Below, piece after piece: positions 58,103 through 64,000 of a stretch of DNA of 64,000 nt (positions are counted from its first letter, which is position 1; each line of letters opens with the position of its first letter). A model generated the notes under the pieces. The model was not told where the DNA came from, ran no database searches, and saw nothing but the letters and a program-made list of their open reading frames with translations. Made by a program: the position numbers and the translations under genes. Source of the stretch: CAZHWR01 sp964536085 (lineage in GTDB: Bacteria > Bacillota > Clostridia > Oscillospirales > Ruminococcaceae); NCBI GenBank assembly GCA_964536085.1, contig CAZHWR010000001.1, forward strand, positions 1-64,000, read 5' to 3'.

Positions 58103-58567
58103 ATGAACATGTTGCCGGAGAATATAAATAAAAGTATCGTAGAGCTGATGTTTATGACGATTGCCGCGGGTAAGCGCGCGATGGCGAAGGATGAAGGCGG
58201 ATTTAAAAAAATCGGGCAGGCAAGATGCCTTGAAATTATAGCGGATAAAGGAGCTATCGACCAAAGAGAGCTTTTATGGCATATGTATATGCGCCCGGCT
58301 TCGCTCAGCGAGCTTTTGGCAAAGCTGGAAAGAAATTCTTTTATAGCCCGCAGGCAGAGCGCGGATGACCGAAGAAATAAAATTGTTCAGATAACGCCCG
58401 AGGGTATTGAAGAAAGCAAACGCAATATAATCCTGCGCGATAAAATATTTAATCAGAGGATGTCCGTTTTATCGGAGGACGAAAAAGAACAGCTTTATGC
58501 TTTGCTTTTAAAGCTTTATACGGCGTGGGGCGGTCAGAACAGAGATTCTGAACGTTCTTGTTTATAA
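58103..58567 (+). CDS. MarR-family transcriptional regulator
   Basis: A 154-residue winged-helix regulator, start ATG 58103 after AGGAG. The DNA-binding part reads QRELLWHMYMRPASLSELLAKLERNSFIARRQSADDRRNKIVQITPEG, where the DRRNK wing and LLAKLERNSFI recognition helix are typical of MarR. Helices at both ends would form the dimer. It lies 31 nt ahead of a two-gene ABC exporter and behind a palindromic operator, so it most likely represses that exporter and itself until a toxic ligand binds. Confidence 0.9.
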   Translation: MNMLPENINKSIVELMFMTIAAGKRAMAKDEGGFKKIGQARCLEIIADKGAIDQRELLWHMYMRPASLSELLAKLERNSFIARRQSADDRRNKIVQITPEGIEESKRNIILRDKIFNQRMSVLSEDEKEQLYALLLKLYTAWGGQNRDSERSCL

Positions 58568-58598
58568 TATTATATATTTAAGAAAGGAGAAGGATAGT

Positions 58599-60839
58599 AT
58601 GCGAAAGCTGCTTGGTATACTGAAGCGTTCGGCGGTTTACATTGTTATGATATTCGTATTGCTTATTGTTCAGGCTATGTGCGATTTGTCCCTGCCGTCG
58701 TACACCTCGGATATTGTCAACGTGGGAATCCAGCAGGGCGGTATTCAGACGGCCTATCCCAAATATCTTCTGAAAGGTACGCTGGATACCATGAAAATAT
58801 TTGCTACCGATGAGGAAAAGGAGGTTATAGATTCAAGCTATGCCGAGATTTCATTTGGCAGCGAGGAATTTGAAAAGCTAAAAGAACACAATCCCGATAT
58901 TGATAAGCTTGGGGGATATAGCTCCGACGATTATTTTCTGTATGCGGTTAAATCCGATTTGACCGACGCTCGGCTTACGGAGCTTGAGTCGGCGGCGGCA
59001 AAGCCGTTTATGATTGCGTCTATGCTGACAGGAGACAACGAAATAACTGCGCAGATTTTGGAATCCTTGCCCGAGAGCGTCGACGCCGCTCAGTATTTTG
59101 CGTCGTCCGGGGAGGCGGCTTTACAGTTCAGAGAAAAGATTTCCCAAATGCTGTCCGCCTACGACGAGTCCACCGTACAGCAGATGGAGGTCGCGTTTGT
59201 CAAGCGGGAATATCAAAACGCGGGGATAAATACCGATAGGATACAGAATATGTATATTATTGTGACAGGGCTTAAAATGCTGGGGTTGGCGGCTGTTGCA
59301 ATGGCGGCGGCGATTGCGGTGTCGTTTTTGGCGTCGCGTGTATCTGCGCGCTGCGGGCGCGATATGCGGCGTGAAATATTTAAAAAGGTGCTTAAATTTA
59401 CAAATCGCGAGTTTGACGAATTTTCCACCGCGTCGCTAATCACAAGATCGACAAACGACATTCAGCAGATACAAATGCTGATTGTTATGATTTCCCGTAT
59501 GGTGCTTTATGCCCCGATAATCGGTGTGGGCGCGTTTTTGAAGGTGCTTAATTCAAACGCGTCTATGTCGTGGGTGATTGGGCTTGCGGTTGTGGTGATT
59601 CTTTCGTTTGTGATAGTGCTTTTGTCAATTACTATGCCCAAGTTCCAGCTTGTTCAAAAGCAGGTGGATAAAGTAAACCTCGTTGCGCGCGAGATTTTAA
59701 CGGGGCTTCCGGTTATACGCGCGTTTACAAACGAAAAGCACGAAGAGCAAAGATTTGACAAGGCGAACTCAAACCTTACCAAAACAAATTTGTTTGTAAA
59801 CAGGGTTATGACTTCAATGACGCCCGTTATGATGTTTGTGATGAACGGGATAAGCATTTTAATAGTTTGGGTAGGAGCGAAATATATTGACTCGGGCAGT
59901 ATGATGGTCGGCGACCTGATGGCGTTTATTCAATACACCATGCAGATTATAATGGCGTTTCTGATGATTTCGATGACTTCTATAATGCTTCCGAGAGCGA
60001 TTGTTTCGGTAAAGCGTATCGCCGAGGTGTTCGACAAGGGAATTTCTTTAAACGACCCAGAAAATCCTGAAGAATTTGATGAAAGCGAGAAGGGAACTGT
60101 AGAGTTTAAAGACGTGTATTTCCGTTATCCGAACGCGCAGGAGGACGTTTTGAACAACATAACGTTCACCGCGAAAAAGGGTCAGACGACAGCGTTTATC
60201 GGAAGCACCGGCTCGGGAAAATCCACTCTTATCAATCTTATCCCGCGGTTTTTCGATGTGACGGGAGGAAAAATTCTGATTGACGGCAAAGACATTCGGG
60301 ACGTAACTCAGAAAAGCTTGCGCGAAAAGATAGGATATGTTCCGCAAAAAGGCGTGCTGTTTTCGGGCACGATTGCGTCGAACATAGCCTACGGCAGAGA
60401 GGATATGCCAAAGCAGGACGTTGAGCTTGCGGCGCAGATTGCACAGGCTCAGGAGTTTATCGAAACTATGCCCGAAAAATATCAAAACCCGATATCTCAG
60501 GGCGGAACGAATGTATCGGGCGGACAAAAGCAAAGACTGTCTATAGCGCGTGCGATTGCAAGAAAGCCGGAAATACTTATATTTGACGACAGCTTTTCGG
60601 CGCTTGATTTTAAAACCGACGCAAAGCTGAGAAAAGCGCTCGCTTCGCAGACGGCGGACAGCACGGTGTTCATAGTGGCGCAGAGGATAAGCACGGTTAT
60701 GAACGCGGATCAGATAGTCGTGCTGGACGACGGTCACGTTGCGGGAATCGGCACGCACAAGGAGCTTATGCAAAGCTGCGAGGTATACAAGCAGATTGCG
60801 TTATCACAGCTATCAAAGGAGGAGCTTGAAAATGAGTGA
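58599..60839 (+). CDS. ABC exporter subunit, degenerate-site half (permease-ATPase)
   Basis: A 746-residue fused permease-ATPase of the multidrug/lipid exporter type. Unusually, about 170 residues lie outside the membrane between helices 1 and 2 (about 45-210). The ATPase part has Walker A GSTGSGKST near 535 and signature NVSGGQKQR. The catalytic Glu after Walker B is replaced by Asp664 (FDDSFSALD) and the H-loop His by Gln695 (VAQRIS), as expected for the non-hydrolysing site of a heterodimer. AGAAAGGAGAAGG precedes the ATG. It overlaps its partner gene by 8 nt. Confidence 0.92.
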   Translation: MRKLLGILKRSAVYIVMIFVLLIVQAMCDLSLPSYTSDIVNVGIQQGGIQTAYPKYLLKGTLDTMKIFATDEEKEVIDSSYAEISFGSEEFEKLKEHNPDIDKLGGYSSDDYFLYAVKSDLTDARLTELESAAAKPFMIASMLTGDNEITAQILESLPESVDAAQYFASSGEAALQFREKISQMLSAYDESTVQQMEVAFVKREYQNAGINTDRIQNMYIIVTGLKMLGLAAVAMAAAIAVSFLASRVSARCGRDMRREIFKKVLKFTNREFDEFSTASLITRSTNDIQQIQMLIVMISRMVLYAPIIGVGAFLKVLNSNASMSWVIGLAVVVILSFVIVLLSITMPKFQLVQKQVDKVNLVAREILTGLPVIRAFTNEKHEEQRFDKANSNLTKTNLFVNRVMTSMTPVMMFVMNGISILIVWVGAKYIDSGSMMVGDLMAFIQYTMQIIMAFLMISMTSIMLPRAIVSVKRIAEVFDKGISLNDPENPEEFDESEKGTVEFKDVYFRYPNAQEDVLNNITFTAKKGQTTAFIGSTGSGKSTLINLIPRFFDVTGGKILIDGKDIRDVTQKSLREKIGYVPQKGVLFSGTIASNIAYGREDMPKQDVELAAQIAQAQEFIETMPEKYQNPISQGGTNVSGGQKQRLSIARAIARKPEILIFDDSFSALDFKTDAKLRKALASQTADSTVFIVAQRISTVMNADQIVVLDDGHVAGIGTHKELMQSCEVYKQIALSQLSKEELENE

Positions 60840-62682
60840 ACAAATGAGAAGACCTCCGAGACGAGGACCCGGCGGACCCGGCGGACCCAGAGGAACAGGT
60901 GAAAAGGCAAAGGATTTCAAAGGAACGATAAAAACGCTTTTAAAATACCTGATGCAGTACAAAGCGGCGTTTATATTTATAATTATTTTCGCAATAGGCA
61001 GCACGGTATTTATGATAATAGGACCGAAAATTCTGGGAAACGCCACGACGGAACTGTTTAACGGAATTATCGCCAAGGTGAGCGGTACGGGCGGCATTGA
61101 TTTTGCAAAAATCGGACGGATATTGATTTTCCTGCTGTGCATATACGTTTTGAGCGCGCTGTTTTCGTATATTCAGGGATTTTTGATGACGGGAATTTCG
61201 CAAAAGCTCACCTATCGGTTTCGCCGCGAATTGTGCGAAAAGATAAAGCATATGCCGATGGGATATTTTGAATCGAAAAATCACGGTGAGGTGCTTTCGA
61301 TAATAACCAACGACGTCGACACGCTTTCAATGAGCTTAAACCAAAGCGCGACGCAGCTTATAACCTCGGTTGTTACGGTTATCGGAATAATGATAATGAT
61401 GTTTTCGATAAACTGGGTTATGACGGTCGTTTCACTGCTGATACTTCCGATATCGGTCATTATAACGGGAGGAATAGTAAAAAAATCCCAAAAGCACTTT
61501 AAAGCCCAGCAGGAATATTTGGGGCACGTGAACGGATGTGTTGAAGAGGTATATTCGGGACACACCATTGTGCGTGCGTTTAACGCTCAAAATCAGGTGG
61601 AAGAGGAGTTCTCGAAGGACAACGATAAGCTGTACGAGGCGGCGTGGAAGTCTCAGTTTTTGTCGGGTCTTATGCAGCCGATAATGAACTTTGTTTCCAA
61701 TGTCAGCTACGCCGCGATAGCGATACTCGGCGGATATTTCACAATAAAGGGAAGCATATCGGTTGGAGATATACAGTCATTTTTGCAGTATAACAAAAAC
61801 TTCACCCAGCCGCTCAGCCAGCTGGCGCAGGTTTCAAACATGCTTCAGAGTACGGCGGCGGCAGCCGAGAGAATCTTTGAGTTTCTGAACGAAAAAGAAG
61901 AGCCGGAGGTTTCGCCGAACGGACTTATACCCGAAAAGGTAAACGCGAATGTGGAGTTCAGTCATGTTCACTTCGGCTACAACCCGGATAAAATAATCAT
62001 CAACGATTTTTCAGCTAAGGTAAAAGAGGGTCAGAAGATTGCGATAGTCGGTCCTACAGGAGCCGGAAAAACCACTATGATTAAGCTTCTGATGCGGTTT
62101 TACGATGTTTCGGGCGGCGCGATTTTGCTCGATGGTCACAACATAAATGATTTTGACCGGAATGATTTGCGCTCGATGTTCGGAATGGTCTTGCAGGACA
62201 CATGGCTGTTCGGCGGCACGATTCGCGACAATATCCGATACGGCAAGCTCGGCGCGTCTGACGACGAGGTTGTAGCCGCGGCAAAGGCGGCGCACGTCCA
62301 TAGATTTATTCAAACTCTGCCGAACGCTTACGATATGGTGCTCAACGAAGAAGCGAGCAACGTTTCGCAGGGGCAGAAACAGCTTCTGACCATTGCGCGC
62401 GCGATTTTGGCCGACCCGAAAATCCTTATTCTGGACGAAGCGACCAGCTCGGTCGACACCCGCACGGAAATCAGGATTCAAAAAGCAATGGATAATCTGA
62501 TGCAGGGAAGAACCAGCTTTATTATCGCCCACAGGCTTTCAACGATTAAAAACGCCGATTTGATTTTGGTAATGCGCGACGGCGACATTATCGAACAGGG
62601 GACGCACGACGAGCTTATGGCGAAAAATGGTTTTTACTCCGATTTGTATTTGAGCCAGTTTGAAAAGGTTTCACAGGAATAG
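60832..62682 (+). CDS. ABC exporter subunit, catalytic half (permease-ATPase)
   Basis: A 616-residue partner of the preceding gene. The cytoplasmic N-terminus is rich in Pro, Gly and Arg (RRPPRRGPGGPGGPRG), followed by six membrane helices. The ATPase part has Walker A GPTGAGKTT, signature VSQGQKQLL, a normal Walker B with Glu (ILDEATSSVD) and the H-loop His (IAHRLSTI), so this half supplies the active site. Start ATG 60832 follows AAAGGAGG and overlaps the upstream gene, which fits equal production of both halves. Substrate unknown. Confidence 0.93.
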   Translation: MSEQMRRPPRRGPGGPGGPRGTGEKAKDFKGTIKTLLKYLMQYKAAFIFIIIFAIGSTVFMIIGPKILGNATTELFNGIIAKVSGTGGIDFAKIGRILIFLLCIYVLSALFSYIQGFLMTGISQKLTYRFRRELCEKIKHMPMGYFESKNHGEVLSIITNDVDTLSMSLNQSATQLITSVVTVIGIMIMMFSINWVMTVVSLLILPISVIITGGIVKKSQKHFKAQQEYLGHVNGCVEEVYSGHTIVRAFNAQNQVEEEFSKDNDKLYEAAWKSQFLSGLMQPIMNFVSNVSYAAIAILGGYFTIKGSISVGDIQSFLQYNKNFTQPLSQLAQVSNMLQSTAAAAERIFEFLNEKEEPEVSPNGLIPEKVNANVEFSHVHFGYNPDKIIINDFSAKVKEGQKIAIVGPTGAGKTTMIKLLMRFYDVSGGAILLDGHNINDFDRNDLRSMFGMVLQDTWLFGGTIRDNIRYGKLGASDDEVVAAAKAAHVHRFIQTLPNAYDMVLNEEASNVSQGQKQLLTIARAILADPKILILDEATSSVDTRTEIRIQKAMDNLMQGRTSFIIAHRLSTIKNADLILVMRDGDIIEQGTHDELMAKNGFYSDLYLSQFEKVSQE

Positions 62683-62698
62683 AAAATTTTAAGTTTTA

Positions 62699-62740
62699 AG
62701 TCCTCGGTATGGATTTTAGATTTGTACCGGGGACTATCAG
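62699..62740 (+). terminator. Weak terminator after the ABC exporter
   Basis: An 11-bp stem AGTCCTCGGTA with one G-T pair, a 15-nt loop, then ATCAGTTTTT; the T-run is displaced by 5 nt. Confidence 0.5.
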
Positions 62741-62816
62741 TTTTTATCGAATTTTGACGATTTATATATTATTTTTTTAAAAACGAAAAAAAGTTTCTAC
62801 ATTTTTAACAGCTATA

Positions 62817-62845
62817 TTGACAAATCAATTTAACTAAGTTATAAT
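62817..62845 (+). promoter_or_regulatory. Promoter of the split serine protease gene
   Basis: TTGACA (62817-62822), 17 nt, TATAAT (62840-62845). Confidence 0.8.
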
Positions 62846-62905
62846 ATATATAGATAGAATTAACTGTAAATAGTATTGTAACAAAACACCGAGGAGGCGG
62901 CGCCG

Positions 62906-62938
62906 ATGTACTCATTGGAATTGACAGATAGTATTTAA
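62906..62938 (+). CDS. Possible 10-residue leader peptide
   Basis: ATG at 62906, 8 nt after a strong GAGGAGG, opens a frame of ten codons (MYSLELTDSI) and stops 28 nt before the protease-propeptide gene, which has its own AAGGAGG. It lies between promoter and main gene, where leader peptides are found, but no attenuator is evident. Confidence 0.35.
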   Translation: MYSLELTDSI

Positions 62939-62966
62939 ATGAAAAGTTGTTAAGGAGGATAATATT

Positions 62967-63638
62967 ATGCGTAAGATAAAAATTTTAGCGATTATCTTGG
63001 CGTTGACTTTGTCGTCGATACCGCTTACCTATGCCGCAGGCGCCGACGATACTTATGCTGACGCTTCTTCACAAGCAAGTTTGCAGGAAAATCAGGTGGA
63101 TTACGATTCCGAAGAATATCAGGAAAATGTTTCCAATAGTCTTGAAGAGTATCAGGTAATCAAGGAAGCGCGAAAGCAAGGCAATGTGAAAAATTACGAC
63201 GTATATCTTGACGACGACGGTATACTCAACGTCATGGTAAGCGACGACACAAGCGACGCGGAGTACGGCGCTGCGCTTCCGTCGGACTGTACGCAAAGCG
63301 CAGTGAAATATGAACAGGCGCTGTCGGCTGAAGTGAAAATGTCCGATAGTAATATTGACGAAAGCGCTGATGTGATTTACCGAAAAGTGCAGTTTAGTAA
63401 ATCTTATCTTAGGAATATACAAAAAGCGCTTCGCGGACATATGAAGGAATTTACGTTGGTTTCCGTAGGCTCGGGAAATATGGATAATAAGGTTGAAATA
63501 GAACTTACAGATTCTTCAAAAGAGAACGATGTTTTGGAATTTTTGGAGGAAAATACAGAAGATTTTAATTCCGAAGCAGTTGTATTTACAATGACGGATG
63601 AACCCGTTGAAGATGCAAAAGGATCTTTTCCGGGCTGA
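62967..63638 (+). CDS. Signal peptide and propeptide of a secreted serine protease (ends at in-frame TGA)
   Basis: 223 residues: a signal peptide (about 1-23, ending TYAAG) and an acidic region that ends with GSFPG before TGA. It contains a segment like the propeptides of streptogrisin or alpha-lytic proteases (SYLRNIQKALRGHMKEFTLVSVGSG, then NKVEIELTDSSKENDVLEFLEE). The same reading frame continues after the TGA with an S1-type protease domain. The stop is either a nonsense mutation, a sequencing error, or a real TGAATG junction dividing propeptide and enzyme. AAGGAGG precedes the ATG. Confidence 0.7.
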   Translation: MRKIKILAIILALTLSSIPLTYAAGADDTYADASSQASLQENQVDYDSEEYQENVSNSLEEYQVIKEARKQGNVKNYDVYLDDDGILNVMVSDDTSDAEYGAALPSDCTQSAVKYEQALSAEVKMSDSNIDESADVIYRKVQFSKSYLRNIQKALRGHMKEFTLVSVGSGNMDNKVEIELTDSSKENDVLEFLEENTEDFNSEAVVFTMTDEPVEDAKGSFPG

Positions 63639-64000
63639 ATGGTTTATTGCAGCGGCGGTGCAGGTACATCGGGATTTAACGCTAAAGATAAATCAACAGG
63701 CAAATACGGAGTTGTAACAGCGGCACACGTTGCTACTCAAGGACTGACATTATATAATGCCTTAGATGCCGCTATAGGCAAACCGACTCATTGGCAGAAT
63801 GAAAAAAGTATGGACGCGGCTTTTGTTCCGTTCAGCTACGATGGTTTTGAGCCCTCAATGGCTATTAACGGCGATACAAGCAATAAGATTACGGCGTATG
63901 TTAAGGTTGCGGATATTATTAAAGGTATGCCGGTTGGTATGTATGGAAAAACTACGGCAAAAGATATAGGAACTTCTACTGGAAAAGTTGTGGAAGTGTC
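63639..64000 (+). CDS. S1-fold (streptogrisin-like) serine protease domain, partial
   Basis: Open from ATG 63639, directly after the TGA of the preceding frame, to the window edge (about 120 residues). YCSGGAGTSGF, then VVTAAHVATQG with the catalytic His, and SMDAAFVPFSYDG with the probable catalytic Asp match the first half of trypsin-fold bacterial proteases. The Ser-containing GDSGG motif would lie beyond the window. No ribosome site stands at a normal distance (AAAGGA ends about 15 nt upstream), so expression would need coupling to, or read-through of, the preceding frame. Confidence 0.65.
   Translation, partial: MVYCSGGAGTSGFNAKDKSTGKYGVVTAAHVATQGLTLYNALDAAIGKPTHWQNEKSMDAAFVPFSYDGFEPSMAINGDTSNKITAYVKVADIIKGMPVGMYGKTTAKDIGTSTGKVVEV

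Noticed and set aside
63636..63638. TGA read as selenocysteine
   Set aside because: The sequence after it has no convincing SECIS hairpin, and proteases of this fold have no selenocysteine at such a position; mutation or a real stop is simpler.
1..64000. CRISPR arrays, tRNA or rRNA genes, intact transposases, prophage
   Set aside because: No spaced direct repeats, no cloverleaf or rRNA landmarks and no transposase or phage protein were seen; only the recombinase remnant at 41.4 kb hints at mobile DNA.

Overview
The window reads as chromosome from an anaerobic, spore-forming Gram-positive bacterium of the class Clostridia, most likely a gut or rumen relative of the Ruminococcaceae/Oscillospiraceae (inference). 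The reasons are: sporulation genes (cotJABC, spoIIP, gpr), strictly anaerobic enzymes (pyruvate:ferredoxin oxidoreductase, anaerobic ribonucleotide reductase NrdD/NrdG), rubrerythrin under a PerR/Fur-type repressor, a tryptophan T-box, many secreted multidomain proteins, TTG/GTG starts behind strong Shine-Dalgarno sites, and near-consensus sigma-A promoters. I saw no rRNA, tRNA, CRISPR array, intact insertion sequence or prophage.

Layout. 0-13 kb: the end of a surface protein, a secreted papain-like protease, a CorC-type CBS protein (-), nifJ, then four consecutive secreted proteins (one unknown, two BspA-type leucine-rich-repeat proteins, one possible zinc phospholipase C-like protein whose signal peptide is cut off by a 1-nt frameshift). 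13-20 kb: AEC permease (-), rpe, a MecA-type adaptor (-), an incomplete Rnf cluster (D, E and A only), a membrane-anchored DUF4015-like protein and queH (-). 20-25.5 kb: a secreted lectin-like protein with a lysine-rich repeat tail, the perR-rbr operon (-), a 0.6-kb gene-free stretch and a 3D/G5-domain cell-wall protein. 25.6-38 kb: a teichoic-acid-type export and polymerisation operon, a secreted beta-helix protein (-), cotJABC (-), a glycosyltransferase/acyltransferase pair and a 1,402-residue secreted GH43 enzyme with the same lysine-rich tail.

38-49.4 kb: spoIIP and gpr (-) back to back with rpsT, as in Bacillus; a small membrane ORF; a serine-recombinase remnant; GtrA; a metal-efflux cluster (ArsR regulator, separate HMA protein, P-type ATPase, all -); YitT; Nudix and isochorismatase genes (-); and a plus-strand run of DUF4886, YgjP-like protease and shikimate kinase. 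49.4-54.7 kb: nrdD, nrdG, dut, a HAD-HD fusion and a TfoX-domain protein, largely about nucleotide supply. 54.7-57.9 kb (-): a three-gene ABC importer behind a T-box with a UGG specifier, so probably tryptophan uptake. 58-62.7 kb: a MarR regulator with a 15-bp palindromic operator over its promoter, followed by a heterodimeric ABC exporter. 62.8-64 kb: a secreted serine protease of the S1 fold, split by an in-frame TGA and running off the window.

The features most worth follow-up are the orphan RnfD-E-A set lacking three of the four cysteines that hold the intramembrane iron-sulfur cluster; the lysine-rich repeat tail shared almost identically at DNA level by three surface proteins; the protease split at TGAATG; the HAD-HD fusion; and the frameshifted signal peptide. 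I could not run database searches, so family names rest on recognised motifs and gene order.
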